Shown piece by piece: positions 8,634 to 18,367 of a stretch of 64,000 bases of DNA; within the stretch, counting starts at the first letter, position 1; the number at the start of each line of letters is the position of its first letter. This DNA is from JBGAPI01 sp044221335 (lineage in GTDB: Bacteria > Pseudomonadota > Gammaproteobacteria > Xanthomonadales > Ahniellaceae), in the NCBI GenBank assembly GCA_044221335.1, contig JBGAPI010000003.1, forward strand, positions 62,001 to 126,000, given 5' to 3'. The position numbers and the translations under genes are program-made. The notes beneath the pieces were generated by a model. It had not been told where the DNA came from, did no database searches, and saw nothing but the letters and a program-made list of their open reading frames with translations.

Positions 8634-9400
8634 GAAACTCCGGAGGTGACCGCCGGGCGCGAAAGGAACTGCCCCAGCTTGGAAAAATTCTTCAGCGCGA
8701 GCGTACCGAGACCACCGAGCCGATGGCGGCGGATGATCGTCAAGTCCTGTCTCGATTTGCGCCAGATGTTAGCCAAAGAACGGTTGCTGACGCCGCCCAC
8801 CCGCATCTTCACCAGCACCTGGGGCAGGTAGACCACCCTGCCCTTCGCCGCCAGCAGCGCGCGCAGCATGAAGTCGTAGTCGGCGGCGATCGACAGCGTC
8901 GTGTCGTAGCCGCCGATCCGCCCGAGCAGCGAACGCCGGATGTAGAAGGTCGGATGCGGCGGCATCCAGCCGCGCCGGAGCAGCCCGGGCGAATACTCCC
9001 CGGCCCGCCAGTAGCGGATCACCCGCGCGGTGTCGGCGCGGTCGACGTAGGTGAGGTCGCCGTAGACGATGTCGACCGATTCGTCCGCGAACGCCTCCGC
9101 GATCCGCACGATCACCCGATCGTCGGCGAACTCGTCGTCGGCATGCAGGAGCCCCACGGCGTCGCCGGTGGCGAGCCGGAGCCCCTTGTTGAGGGCGTCG
9201 TAGATGCCGCGATCGGGTTCGCTGACGAGGACCGCGAGCCGGTCGCGCCGCGTCGCGAGCAGATCCAGGGTGCCGTCGTCGCTGCCGCCATCGATGACGA
9301 TGCGCTCGATCCGCGCCGGATCCTGGCGATCGATCGACGCGAGGCAGTCGCCGAGCGTGGCGGCGCAGCGGAAGGTGGCGGTGATGATGGACGTCTTCAC
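8630..9400 (-). CDS. GT2-family glycosyltransferase (WcaE-like)
   Basis: Cytoplasmic GT-A glycosyltransferase of family 2. Seen: TSIITATFRCAATLGDCL at the N-terminus, VIDGGSDDGTLD, the metal-binding region GLLHADDEFADD, and IAADYDFMLRAL. It resembles colanic-acid WcaE-type enzymes. Start codon uncertain: the GTG eight codons inside gives the usual N-terminus and is used here; an upstream GTG at 9424 is possible. The gene is coupled to gmd and is divergent from a plus-strand acyltransferase 82 bp away. Donor and linkage cannot be read from sequence. Confidence 0.85.
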   Translation of the reverse strand: MKTSIITATFRCAATLGDCLASIDRQDPARIERIVIDGGSDDGTLDLLATRRDRLAVLVSEPDRGIYDALNKGLRLATGDAVGLLHADDEFADDRVIVRIAEAFADESVDIVYGDLTYVDRADTARVIRYWRAGEYSPGLLRRGWMPPHPTFYIRRSLLGRIGGYDTTLSIAADYDFMLRALLAAKGRVVYLPQVLVKMRVGGVSNRSLANIWRKSRQDLTIIRRHRLGGLGTLALKNFSKLGQFLSRPAVTSGVS

Positions 9401-9482
9401 CGGCCGAGTATTCCACGAGTGCACGATCGCGGCCGTCCTGCGACACTCCGCGCCCGACGGACCCGACGAAGACTCCGGATCG

Positions 9483-10673
9483 ATGAGCGTGGTGCTGCGA
9501 CCGAAGATGGCCTCCCTGGAACTGGTGCGCGGACTGGCGGCGCTCGAGGTCTTCGTCGATCACCTGTTGCAGCTGCCCGACCTCCGCGAACGCTTCCAGT
9601 GGCTGGTGCCGCTGTCCAACTTCGCGACCGAGGCGGTGGTCCTGTTCTTCGTGCTGAGCGGCACCGTGATCCGGATCGCGCTCGAGCGCTCGGGCTGGCA
9701 GCTCGGCCACTTCGTCCGGGCGCGACTGGTGCGGATCCTGCCGGTCTATCTGATCGCGCTCGCCGTCGCCGCGTTCGCGCAATGGCGGCTCGGCGACGCG
9801 ATCGATCCGGTCCAGTACGGCGGACACCTGCTGTTCCTGCAGACGATCCAGGGGCAACTGGTGTTTCCCGTCTCGACCAACCTGCCGCTGTGGTCCCTGA
9901 GCTACGAGATGTTTTTCTACGCGGTGACCGCGCTGGTCCTCGCACTGACGCGCTCGCCGGCACCCGGCCGCGGATGGACCGCCTGGGCGCTGCTCGCCGG
10001 CGCCGCCGCGTTGTCGACCTACGTCGCGACGCCGGGCGGGTTCCCGGGCTACGCGCAGACGATGCTCGCGATGTCGGCGTCCTGGCTGCTCGGCTTCCAC
10101 GCCCCCGAACTCGGCCGCCGGCTGCGTCCGACGGCGGCGCAGGCGGCGGTCTTCCTGGCCCTGATCCCGCTGGTGTCGCGCCTGCCCACCGTCCACGGCT
10201 ACTACGCACCGACGCGGTTCTTCCTGCTGGCCGCACTGACACTGCCGCTGATCCTGCACCTGCGCGCGACCGGCGAGGGCGAGCCGCCGCGGCCGCTGTT
10301 CCTGTGGACGCTGGCGGCAGCGGTCTTCGCGATCGCGGCCGCGACGCTGGTCACCTCGGACAGCCTGCCGAGCTCCAAGCGGATCTACACGTTGCTGCCT
10401 CTGGGCGTGCTGCTGGTCGCGCGTCCCGCAATCGCGCTCGGGCAATGGTTCGTGCGCACCGGGGAGCGCTGGATCCTGGAATTCGGACGCAGCTCGTATT
10501 GTCTCTACGCGGTGCACTTCCCGATCCTCGCGCTGACCCGGCACGCGTTCGATCGCTGGCTGCCGCAGCTCGTGGTGCCGATCGTGGCCGTCGGCCTGCT
10601 GGTCTGGGTCGCGGAATTCGGGATCCAGCCGTGGATCGCGCGCCGTGTCGCGGCGCCGAGGCCGGCGGCCTGA
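9483..10673 (+). CDS. OafA-type membrane acyltransferase (acyltransferase 3)
   Basis: Integral membrane O-acyltransferase of about ten helices and 396 residues that probably acetylates a sugar on the lipid-linked unit or polymer. Seen: an N-terminal LELVRGLAALEVFVDHLLQL block with the family Arg and His, then VLFFVLSGTVI, LVRILPVYL, and a WSLSYEMFFY segment typical of the family. It is on the opposite strand to the surrounding operon and is followed 19 bp later by a glycosyltransferase gene. An internal ATG eight codons in is an alternative start. Confidence 0.88.
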   Translation: MSVVLRPKMASLELVRGLAALEVFVDHLLQLPDLRERFQWLVPLSNFATEAVVLFFVLSGTVIRIALERSGWQLGHFVRARLVRILPVYLIALAVAAFAQWRLGDAIDPVQYGGHLLFLQTIQGQLVFPVSTNLPLWSLSYEMFFYAVTALVLALTRSPAPGRGWTAWALLAGAAALSTYVATPGGFPGYAQTMLAMSASWLLGFHAPELGRRLRPTAAQAAVFLALIPLVSRLPTVHGYYAPTRFFLLAALTLPLILHLRATGEGEPPRPLFLWTLAAAVFAIAAATLVTSDSLPSSKRIYTLLPLGVLLVARPAIALGQWFVRTGERWILEFGRSSYCLYAVHFPILALTRHAFDRWLPQLVVPIVAVGLLVWVAEFGIQPWIARRVAAPRPAA

Positions 10674-10692
10674 CCTCCCGATCGGCACAGCG

Positions 10693-11991
10693 ATGGACGA
10701 TCGCGGATCCCGACCCGGCGCCTTCCGGCAACTGCTGCTGCTGGCCCCGCACTTCGCCCCGACCAACGCGGCGGACGGCCAGCGGGCCCGCCTCTACCTG
10801 CGCCACTTCCGAGCGAACGGCTGGCAGCCGACCGTTCTGGCCGTCGCGCCGCACTGCGTCCATGCTCCGCTCGATGCCTTCCTCGAGGCGGCGATCCCGG
10901 ACGACGTGGAGGTGCGCCGGATCGTCGTCCCGACCTCGCGCTGGCTCGGCGACACCCTCGCCCGGCGCGCGCTGTGGCCGCTCGGGCGCGCACTGACGGC
11001 GCTGCTGGCCGAACGGCGCTTCGACCTCGCCTATCTCAGCACGACGCAGTTCGCCTGCTTCGCGCTCGGCCCGGCCGTGCTGCGGCGGCGCGGCGTGCCC
11101 TACGTGCTCGACCTGCAGGACCCGTGGCGCAACGACTACTACCGCCGGAGCGGCGTCGCCCCGCCCGGCGGCCGCCTGCGTCATGCCCTGGCCGGGCTGG
11201 AGGCGCGGCTGCTGGAACCCTGGTGCGTGCGCGGCGCGGCGGGCTTCACCAGCGTCTCCGCGGACTATCCGCAGACGCTGCAGTCCCGCTACGGATCGCT
11301 GGCACCTGCGCTGCTGTTGCCATTCGGCTACGACCGCGACGATGCCGCGCGCGTTGCGGCGCAGCCGCGCGACGACCTGCCCTTCGATCCGGCGGACGGT
11401 CGACGCCACTGGGTCTATGTCGGCCGCGGGGGCCGCGACATGCACGCCGCGCTGGCACCGCTGTTTGCCGCCCTGGCGCGCCGCCTGGCCCGTGAACCCG
11501 ACCTGCCGTCGCGCCTCCGGCTGCACTTCATCGGGACGTCCTATGCCGCCGCCGATCGCGCCAGCGGCAGCCTCGCCGAACCGATCGCGGCCCATGGACT
11601 CGGCGCGCTCGTGCTCGAGTCGCCGGAACGGGTGAGCTATCGCTTGGCCCTGCAGGCGATGCAGGCGGCGGCCGTCCTCCTGGTGCCGAGCTCGGACGAC
11701 GCCAGCTACAACCCGTCGAAGCTGTTCGCGAGCCTCGCGCTCGCGCGGCCTACCCTGCTGCTCGCGGGTGCCGGCAGCCATGCCGCCAAGGCCGTCGGCG
11801 GGGTCGACGGGGTCCGTCGGCTGGGAGGCGACACCGACCCGGGTGAGGCCGATCGATGGGTCGACGACTTCCTCGCTGCGCGAGTCGCGCAGCCCGATCC
11901 GTCGGCGCCGGCGATCGCGGCGATGGAGGCGGAGCGCCTGTGTGCCGCCCTGTGTCGCTACTTCGACGAGCGGCTCGCGGCGTCGCGTTGA
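10693..11991 (+). CDS. Glycosyltransferase, GT-B fold
   Basis: 433-residue GT-B glycosyltransferase, probably GT4-like. Seen: an N-terminal LLLLAPHFAPTNAADGQRAR, DLQDPWRNDYYRR in the N-terminal lobe, WVYVGRGGRDM at the start of the C-terminal lobe, and LLVPSSDDASYNPSKLF near the end. The PSK segment of the donor site resembles sugar-transfer proteins that act on lipid-linked acceptors. It forms a two-gene plus-strand island with the upstream acyltransferase and ends 7 bp before the convergent WcaF-like gene. Donor unknown. Confidence 0.8.
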   Translation: MDDRGSRPGAFRQLLLLAPHFAPTNAADGQRARLYLRHFRANGWQPTVLAVAPHCVHAPLDAFLEAAIPDDVEVRRIVVPTSRWLGDTLARRALWPLGRALTALLAERRFDLAYLSTTQFACFALGPAVLRRRGVPYVLDLQDPWRNDYYRRSGVAPPGGRLRHALAGLEARLLEPWCVRGAAGFTSVSADYPQTLQSRYGSLAPALLLPFGYDRDDAARVAAQPRDDLPFDPADGRRHWVYVGRGGRDMHAALAPLFAALARRLAREPDLPSRLRLHFIGTSYAAADRASGSLAEPIAAHGLGALVLESPERVSYRLALQAMQAAAVLLVPSSDDASYNPSKLFASLALARPTLLLAGAGSHAAKAVGGVDGVRRLGGDTDPGEADRWVDDFLAARVAQPDPSAPAIAAMEAERLCAALCRYFDERLAASR

Positions 11992-11998
11992 CCGCGGC

Positions 11999-12508
11999 TC
12001 AGGTCGGTGCGGCGGTCGCCGTCGCCGACAGCGAGCGCGGCGTGATCCGGCTGCCGAGCGGCGCGATGGTGCCGCGCGGCACGATGCAGCCGGGCGCGAC
12101 CAGGCTCATCGCCCCCAGCCACACCTCGTCCTCCAGCACGATCGGCGCGGTGACCAGCCGGAAGGCCTCGTCGCGGTGATCATGGTTGCCGGTGCACAGG
12201 TAGACGCCCTGCGAGAGGCAGCAATGGCTGCCGATGCGGACGTCGGCGAGATTGTCGATCCAGGCCGACTCGCCGATCCAGACGAAATCGCCGACGCTGA
12301 GGCGCCACGGGAACTTCACCCGCGCATGGGGCTTGACCACGCAGCCGCGACCGATGCGCGCCCCGAACAGCCGGAGCAGCGCGACCCGCCAGCCCGAGCC
12401 CGGCAGCCAGGTCGAAAACAGAGTGCCCTGCACGAGCCACCACAGCGCTTCGACCAGCGCCGGGCGGCCGCGGTCGAAGCCGGAGGCGTCGTAGCGATCG
12501 AGCCTCAT
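11999..12508 (-). CDS. wcaF: WcaF-type left-handed beta-helix O-acetyltransferase
   Basis: Cytoplasmic acetyl-CoA-dependent sugar O-acetyltransferase of the hexapeptide-repeat family, 169 residues as in colanic-acid WcaF. Seen: hexapeptide-type turns (IGRGCVVKPHARVKFP, then IGESAWIDNLADVRIGSH), the catalytic His region CTGNHDHRDEAFRL, and LEDEVWLGAMSLVAPGC. The ATG overlaps the stop of the upstream GT2 gene as ATGA. It adds an acetylation route distinct from the membrane acyltransferases in the locus. Confidence 0.88.
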   Translation of the reverse strand: MRLDRYDASGFDRGRPALVEALWWLVQGTLFSTWLPGSGWRVALLRLFGARIGRGCVVKPHARVKFPWRLSVGDFVWIGESAWIDNLADVRIGSHCCLSQGVYLCTGNHDHRDEAFRLVTAPIVLEDEVWLGAMSLVAPGCIVPRGTIAPLGSRITPRSLSATATAAPT

Positions 12509-13305
12509 CGCGGCGTCCCGCCGTCGGTCGCGCCGCGCAGACGACGGTCGACCAGGGCCAGCGAGAGGATGGCCTCGGCGATCAGGCGCTGCATCGCGTA
12601 GTGCCAGCCGCGCCAACCGTCGAGGGCGAGGCCGCGCGCGAACAGGACGTAGCCGAACACCAGCCACGGCGCGATCACGATCCGGCGACGCAGCCGGTCC
12701 GGCAGCGACAGCCGTGCCGGATCGGCGGCGCCGAGCTTGTCGGCCTCCTGTTCCGCATAGCGCCACTGCGCCGAGAGCCAGCGCGACAGCGGCTTGCGGT
12801 CATCGTGCGCGATCGGTGTCGCCAGCTGACCGACCGGGCCGTCGACGGCGACGCGATGGGCGTGGCCATCGTCCTCGAAGCGGCCGGCGTCGCGCCGGAA
12901 CAGCGCCACCCTCGGCGGCAGCAGCGAACGCTTCAGCGCGCGCCCGCCGATCCAGAACTCGAAGCGCATCCGGTATGCGAGGGGCCCCGTCGACGGCGGC
13001 AGCGCGCGAAGCTCGTCGGCGAAACCCGCGCCGAGGACATGGTCGGCGTCGAGACTCAGCACCCAGTCGGAAGCGAGCAGCGACAGCCCATGGTTGCACT
13101 GGGCCGCGAAACGGTCGAACGGCCGGGTGGCGACCTCGACGTTGGCGAAGCGGGCGGCGATCGCCAGCGTGGCGTCGGTGCTGCCGGAGTCGAGCACCAG
13201 CACGCGGCGGGCGAAGGACAGGGCCGCGAGCGTGCGTTCGAGGTTCGCTTCCTCGTCGCGGGTGATCACCAGCACCTCGATGTCGGCCGGATCCACTTGG
13301 TTCAC
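12505..13305 (-). CDS. GT2-family glycosyltransferase (WaaE/KdtX-like)
   Basis: 266-residue GT-A family 2 enzyme resembling the LPS-core beta-glucosyltransferase WaaE/KdtX group. Seen: EVLVITRDEEANLERTLAAL, VLDSGSTDATLAIA, the metal site LSLDADHVL, and FEDDGHAHRV, which matches the WaaE-type acceptor side. The GTG start overlaps the preceding stop as GTGA. The C-terminal part has hydrophobic and basic stretches consistent with membrane association. Acceptor not known. Confidence 0.85.
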   Translation of the reverse strand: MNQVDPADIEVLVITRDEEANLERTLAALSFARRVLVLDSGSTDATLAIAARFANVEVATRPFDRFAAQCNHGLSLLASDWVLSLDADHVLGAGFADELRALPPSTGPLAYRMRFEFWIGGRALKRSLLPPRVALFRRDAGRFEDDGHAHRVAVDGPVGQLATPIAHDDRKPLSRWLSAQWRYAEQEADKLGAADPARLSLPDRLRRRIVIAPWLVFGYVLFARGLALDGWRGWHYAMQRLIAEAILSLALVDRRLRGATDGGTPR

Positions 13306-14399
13306 TCCAGTGCGGCGAGCCAGGCGTCCGCGATCGCCGGCGCGGAGTAGCGCCACGCACGCTCGCGCACCGCAGCGACCATCGCCGGATCGGCTGCCGC
13401 CGTCAATCCGCGTTCGAGCGCCGCTGCCAGGGCGGCTGCCGGATCGGCGTCGCGGTGCTCGAAGCGGTTCGCCGCGGGCAGCGCGTCGACGAGGTCGGCG
13501 AAACAGTCCAGCGAGGACACGACCGGCAGCGCGCCGCCGGCCATCGCCTCGACCACCGCCACCCCGAAGGTCTCGCCACGCTCGGCGAGCGAAGGGTAGG
13601 CGAACACCGCATTTCCGGCGTAGTGCGCCGCCAGCCGCGCGGGATCGAACTCGGCGCCGACGAAGCGCACCGGCAGTCCCTCCGCGCTCGCCTGCAGCTG
13701 ACGCAGGTAGTCCTCGCCGCCGCCGCCCTGCCCCGCCGCGCTCGGGCCGACGATCACGAGTTGCGCCGCGGGGCGCCGGTCGACCAGTTTCCGGAATGCA
13801 TCGATCAGCAGATGCACGCCCTTCTCCGGGTGCACGCGGCCGGCGTACAGCACGCTGTCGGAGGCCCGGCTCACCGCCGCGTTGGCGACGATCGCACCGT
13901 CGAAAGCGTTGCCGACCACCCGCAGGCCGTCGGTCAGGCGCGGCTGCTGTGCCGCGATCGCCGCAGCGATCGCGCGGGTCGGCGCCACCACGCGCGCCAC
14001 CCGCCGGTACAGCCCGAACTGCCGCTTCGGATAGCGGTTCGCGCTGATCGCGACGCGGCCGCGCGACGGTCGGAGAGCCGCCAGCGCGGGCAGCCAGAAG
14101 TCGTTGGTGATCAGCCAGTCCGCCGGTGGCGCGGCGGCGATGACGCGGGCGGCGTCGACCAGGTCGCGGGCAAGGTCGAGCGCGATCCGGCCGGACTGCG
14201 TGAAGCCGCCGATCCGCCGGAACTCGACCTCGCCGATCCGTTCGGCGGCAGGCATGTCCGGGTGGCGGCAGGCCAGCACGGTGACCGCGTGGCCGCGGCG
14301 TGCGAACTCCGGCGCCAGCGCCCACCACATCTTCGCCATCGCGCCGCCCCGCACCGGTGGCAGCGGGAACATCGGACCGGTGGCGATGGTGATCCGCAT
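13302..14399 (-). CDS. GT4-family glycosyltransferase
   Basis: 365-residue retaining GT-B glycosyltransferase. Seen: TGPMFPLPPVRGGAMAKM in the N-lobe with the glycine-rich acceptor loop, VLYAGRVHPEKGVHLLIDAF opening the C-lobe, and the E-x7-E-type donor block ETFGVAVVEAMAGG. The ATG start overlaps the upstream glycosyltransferase stop by one base. Part of an uninterrupted set of coupled glycosyltransferase genes; donor and linkage unknown. Confidence 0.87.
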   Translation of the reverse strand: MRITIATGPMFPLPPVRGGAMAKMWWALAPEFARRGHAVTVLACRHPDMPAAERIGEVEFRRIGGFTQSGRIALDLARDLVDAARVIAAAPPADWLITNDFWLPALAALRPSRGRVAISANRYPKRQFGLYRRVARVVAPTRAIAAAIAAQQPRLTDGLRVVGNAFDGAIVANAAVSRASDSVLYAGRVHPEKGVHLLIDAFRKLVDRRPAAQLVIVGPSAAGQGGGGEDYLRQLQASAEGLPVRFVGAEFDPARLAAHYAGNAVFAYPSLAERGETFGVAVVEAMAGGALPVVSSLDCFADLVDALPAANRFEHRDADPAAALAAALERGLTAAADPAMVAAVRERAWRYSAPAIADAWLAALE

Positions 14400-15583
14400 C
14401 AGCGCCCGGCGTCGCCGTCGGACACCCAGGCGGGCCGCGGCGCGTCGCCGAGCAGCCAGGCGTAGGTCTGTCGCCAGCGCCGCCCCAGCGCCTCCCAGGC
14501 GAACTCGTCGAGCATCCAGCGCCGTCCGCGCTCGCCCTTGGCGCGCAGTCCGGCAACGGGCGTCGCCAGCGCTTCTGCCAGCGCCGCCGCGACGGCCGCG
14601 GCCTCCGGCACGATCCACCAGCCGGCATCGTGCGCGACCAGGCCCTGCCACGGCGCCGCCGTGGTGGTGATCACCGGGCAGCCGTGCGCGAGGCTTTCCG
14701 CGACGGAATTGCCGAAATTCTCCGAGAAGGTCGGCAGGACGTGCAGCTCCGCGGCGGTCAGCAGGTCGGCACGCAGCGCACCGTCGACGGCGCCGAGGAA
14801 GCGCACGCTGCGGTCGATCCCGCGCTGCCGCACGCGGGCCTCCAGCGCGGCGCGATACTCCGGCGCTCCGGGGCCGGCGATCGCGAGGCACCAGTCCGGC
14901 GCGTCTCCGGCGACCGCCGCCCAGGCGTCGATGAGCAGTTCCAGGCCCTTCTTCGGATGCAGCCGGGAGAGGAACAGTGCGACCCGCGGCGCCGGCAGTC
15001 CGCCCAGCCGCGCGCGCGACGCCGTTGCATCGATCGCCTCCGGCACCGCGACGCCGTTCGGCAGGAGCGCGACCGGACGCGGCCCCAGTACCGAATGCGC
15101 CGCCGCGACCTCCATCGCCGAGGTCGCGTGCACCAGCGCCGCCGATGCGAGGTTGCGGCGCTCGAACGCCCACCAGGCGAGCGCCTTGCGGCCGCGGCTG
15201 CGCTGCCGCGACCAGGGCTCCAGCATGCCGCGCAGGGACACAACGAGCGGCCGCCGATGGCGCGCCGCGGCGATCCGGGCATCGCGGTTCGGCTGCATCC
15301 AGAGGCCGTGGTTGTGCACGATCGACGACTCCGCCGACAGCCGCGACAAGCGCCGCGCGAACGCCGGGCTCCAGCCGCGGAACCAGCAGGTCAGTGGTCC
15401 GGCGAGGTCTTCGTGATGCGACGCGCGCGCGGGCAGCAGCAGCGGGCCGTGCCGGCGGTAGTCGAGACTGGCGACCGCGGCCTCGATGCCCGCGGCGCAC
15501 TGCGCGTCGGCCAGCGCCGGCACCGAGCGGGCGACACCACCCACGTCGCGATTGATCGACGCGACCACGTGCAGCACCTTCAT
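14399..15583 (-). CDS. GT4-family glycosyltransferase
   Basis: 394-residue GT-B enzyme. Seen: VLHVVASINRDVGGVARSV, VHNHGLWMQPNRDARIAA (a pattern common in polysaccharide GT4 proteins), ALFLSRLHPKKGLELLIDAW and SENFGNSVAESLAHGCPV. The stop codon abuts the next gene start. The family transfers from NDP-sugars with retention; the actual sugar is not deducible. Confidence 0.88.
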   Translation of the reverse strand: MKVLHVVASINRDVGGVARSVPALADAQCAAGIEAAVASLDYRRHGPLLLPARASHHEDLAGPLTCWFRGWSPAFARRLSRLSAESSIVHNHGLWMQPNRDARIAAARHRRPLVVSLRGMLEPWSRQRSRGRKALAWWAFERRNLASAALVHATSAMEVAAAHSVLGPRPVALLPNGVAVPEAIDATASRARLGGLPAPRVALFLSRLHPKKGLELLIDAWAAVAGDAPDWCLAIAGPGAPEYRAALEARVRQRGIDRSVRFLGAVDGALRADLLTAAELHVLPTFSENFGNSVAESLAHGCPVITTTAAPWQGLVAHDAGWWIVPEAAAVAAALAEALATPVAGLRAKGERGRRWMLDEFAWEALGRRWRQTYAWLLGDAPRPAWVSDGDAGR

Positions 15584-16776
15584 CAGCGCCTCCCGATCGC
15601 CGCCAGCGCGGCCATCAGTCCGGCGCTGGCGGCGGCGTAGTCGTACTCCGCGATCCGCCGCGCGGCAGCCTGCCCCATCGTCGCCAGTCGTGCCCGGTCG
15701 GACAGCGCGTCGCGCAGGCGCTCGGCCAGGGCCGCGACGTCGCCGGCCGGAAACACCCAACCGGTATCGCCGTCGACGATCAGGTCCGGATGGCAGCCGA
15801 CATGGCTGCTGACCAGCGCCGGACGTTCCAGGCAGAAGGCCTCGTTCACCGCCAGCCCCCAGGTCTCCCAGGGTCCGACGCTCGGCAGCACGAGGAGGTC
15901 GCCGAGCGCGTAGATGCCCGGCATCCGCGACTGGTTGGTGAATCCGATCCGATGCAGTCGCGGGTCCGCGGCGGCCGCGGCGTCGACCTCCGCCGCCAGC
16001 GCTCCGTCGCCGACCAGCACCAGGTGCGCACCCGGAACATCCGCCGCAGAGAATGCGGCGATCAGGTCGAGCGGCCGCTTCTTGGCCTCGAGCTTGCCGA
16101 CGAACAGCGCGACGGGGGCCGCAGCGGCGATGCCGAGTCCGGCGCGCAACGCGTCCGCCTCGCTGCGCGCCGTGGCGCGCGCGGCGACGAAGCGCTGGTT
16201 GTCGATGGCGTGCGGCGCGAAGAACAGGCGTTCCTCCGGTACGCCGTGCGCTCGCCAGAACGCGCGGTTGGCGGCGCCGACATGGAGCACCGCGGCGAAG
16301 CGGCGGAACAGCCAGCCCTTGGCCGCCGCCCGCCAGCCACCGGCGGTTCCCGCGAGGCCGTGGGAGTCGCCGCGCATCAATAGCGGCCAGCGGCGAAGCA
16401 GCAGCTGCCGGAGGGTGCTTCGGTGGCTGTAGGACATCAGCAGCACCGCATCCGGCGCGTATCGCTCGAGTGCCGCATCCAGATCCGGGTTGTGCAGGCC
16501 GAGGAAGCGCTCCGTACCCGGCTGCGCGGCGCAGTTGGCGACGAACTCGTGCGCGTAGCCGTCAAGCAGCGGCACGTCCCAGGTGAGGCTGCGCCCGAAT
16601 CCGGGGTCGCGCCGCTCGGTCACGCCGAAATCCCAGAGGTAGAACACCCGGAGGTCGAGGTCAGGGCGCGTGGCGAGATGGCGGAACCACGGGGCGTAGT
16701 ACTGGATCGGGTGGGTGGTGACCACCGCGAGGCGGACGCTCGCGGAGCGCTCCCGCGGCGCCGGCTCAGCGGGCAC
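15583..16776 (-). CDS. GT4-family glycosyltransferase
   Basis: 397-residue GT-B enzyme beginning with a GTG that lies inside the 3' end of the polymerase gene (11-bp overlap). Seen: RLAVVTTHPIQYYAPWFRHL (an HPIQYY motif typical of a GT4 subgroup in polysaccharide clusters), LFVGKLEAKKRPLDLIAAF, and LVLPSVGPWETWGLAVNEAF with the donor-site Glu residues. The N-terminal few residues are uncertain because of the overlap. Confidence 0.87.
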   Translation of the reverse strand: MPAEPAPRERSASVRLAVVTTHPIQYYAPWFRHLATRPDLDLRVFYLWDFGVTERRDPGFGRSLTWDVPLLDGYAHEFVANCAAQPGTERFLGLHNPDLDAALERYAPDAVLLMSYSHRSTLRQLLLRRWPLLMRGDSHGLAGTAGGWRAAAKGWLFRRFAAVLHVGAANRAFWRAHGVPEERLFFAPHAIDNQRFVAARATARSEADALRAGLGIAAAAPVALFVGKLEAKKRPLDLIAAFSAADVPGAHLVLVGDGALAAEVDAAAAADPRLHRIGFTNQSRMPGIYALGDLLVLPSVGPWETWGLAVNEAFCLERPALVSSHVGCHPDLIVDGDTGWVFPAGDVAALAERLRDALSDRARLATMGQAAARRIAEYDYAAASAGLMAALAAIGRR

Positions 16777-18313
16777 GCGACTCCGGGACGACGGTATACA
16801 TGCTGAACACGCCGCCGTTCGGGTTGAACACGACCGGCACGCTGCGCATCAGAACCAGGAAGCTCAGCAGCGCCACCGAGGCCTGGAACGAGGCGGTGAT
16901 GAAGATGCTCATCGCCGCCTCGGTGTTGAGCGAGAACATGCAGAAGCTGAAGCCCAGGAAGGCCCGCAGCGAGTGGATCGGGGCACCGCGCGACAATTTC
17001 TCGACGGTGCCCAGCACGCGCGCATTGAACCAGGCGAGCAGCAGCAAGCCGAATCCGCCGAAGTTCGCCCAGGCCTCGTTGAAGGTGCCCCAGCCGATGG
17101 TGGTCGCCAGCGTCGCCTCGCGCTCCTGCAGGCCGTATTCGATGTTGAGCAGGTAGGTGCCCTCATGGCTGCGCGGCTTGTCCGGCCAGAACACCCGCGG
17201 CACCAGCAGGGCCGGGATGATCTTGTAGGTCTCGCCGTACAGGAACGGCACCGTGTCCCCGGCCCGCGTATAGGTCAGCAGGAACATGTGGAACAGGCTC
17301 GCGCGACCGACCAGGGTCCGCGAGGACTGGAATTCGGAGCTGAGCGGATCCTCACGCTCCTCCAGCCGGTCGATGCCATGATTGATCCACTTCCCGAAGT
17401 ACTCCGGAAAGTCGAGGACCGTCGGCGCCGGGGGCGCATTCGGAGTCCAGTAGATCAGCCGCATGTGCTCCTTGCCGAGATGGAGCACGCCGAAGATCGT
17501 GCCGCCGAGGATCAGGGCGAGCCAGGGCACGCGATTGCGCGCCATCGTGAAGCCGAGCACGGCCGCCGCGAACGCCGCGAGGCCACCGACCAGGAACAGG
17601 CTCGCCGTGGTGGCCATCAGGTAAAAGGCGAACATCGAGATGAACATCACCCGGTGGGTCGTCGGCCACTCCGGCTGGCCGAGCTTGTGGCTGAGCCCCA
17701 TGATCCCGATGACCGAGCAGCCGCTGGCGACGGAGCGGAACAGCGGAATGAAGTCGCCGAAGGAACTGAGCCAGCCTCCCAGCATCGACAGTTCCCACAG
17801 CGTCCCGAAGGCCATGAAGCCCATGAACAGCATGTCGGGATCGCCGCCGGACAACATGCGCATCCGTTTCACCGCCGGCAGCGGCCGCTGCAGGCCCCGC
17901 CACCACAGCGCCGTGGCGACCACCAGGTAGGCGACGACCCACATCGCCGCGCCGAGGCGGTCGTCGGGGGAATACGACAGCACCCCGGGATGGCGATCCA
18001 GGAGCGGCATGCCGAAGGCCCAGACGAAGGAGCCCGCATGGATCGGGAAGATCGGCAGGCCGACCCGCTTCGGGTCCTTCGACCACAGGTAGGCCGGGAA
18101 CAGGCCGGCGATCACGATGGAGAAGCAGCCGACGTAGTTGAGCATCGAGTCCTGTTCACCGCGCTGGATCGACCACAGCACGATGAAGAAGCCGATGCCG
18201 AGGAACGCACCCCAGAACGGCGGCGCCTTCCGCTTCCCGATCGCGAACTGCTCGAGCAGGGTCGTGCGACCGGTGCCCGGAGCGGAGTCGTCGAATTCGT
18301 AGAGCTCGGTCAT
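16766..18313 (-). CDS. Wzy-type oligosaccharide repeat-unit polymerase
   Basis: 515-residue polytopic membrane protein with about 11-12 hydrophobic helices and short conserved loops. Seen: ALLVPRVFWPDKPRSHEGTY followed by a long loop and GTFNEAWANFGGFG, a pattern typical of oligosaccharide-repeat polymerases (an Arg/Lys-Pro loop, then a Gly-rich helix start). The family polymerises undecaprenyl-linked repeat units at the periplasmic face. It lies among glycosyltransferase genes. Distinct from the Wzy_C family protein at the left end of the locus. Confidence 0.75.
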   Translation of the reverse strand: MTELYEFDDSAPGTGRTTLLEQFAIGKRKAPPFWGAFLGIGFFIVLWSIQRGEQDSMLNYVGCFSIVIAGLFPAYLWSKDPKRVGLPIFPIHAGSFVWAFGMPLLDRHPGVLSYSPDDRLGAAMWVVAYLVVATALWWRGLQRPLPAVKRMRMLSGGDPDMLFMGFMAFGTLWELSMLGGWLSSFGDFIPLFRSVASGCSVIGIMGLSHKLGQPEWPTTHRVMFISMFAFYLMATTASLFLVGGLAAFAAAVLGFTMARNRVPWLALILGGTIFGVLHLGKEHMRLIYWTPNAPPAPTVLDFPEYFGKWINHGIDRLEEREDPLSSEFQSSRTLVGRASLFHMFLLTYTRAGDTVPFLYGETYKIIPALLVPRVFWPDKPRSHEGTYLLNIEYGLQEREATLATTIGWGTFNEAWANFGGFGLLLLAWFNARVLGTVEKLSRGAPIHSLRAFLGFSFCMFSLNTEAAMSIFITASFQASVALLSFLVLMRSVPVVFNPNGGVFSMYTVVPESRAR

Positions 18314-18367
18314 GGTCGGAGGCGGTTGCCGTCGGGAGCGGAGTCGGGGCTTGCCGGGCGGCCGGCC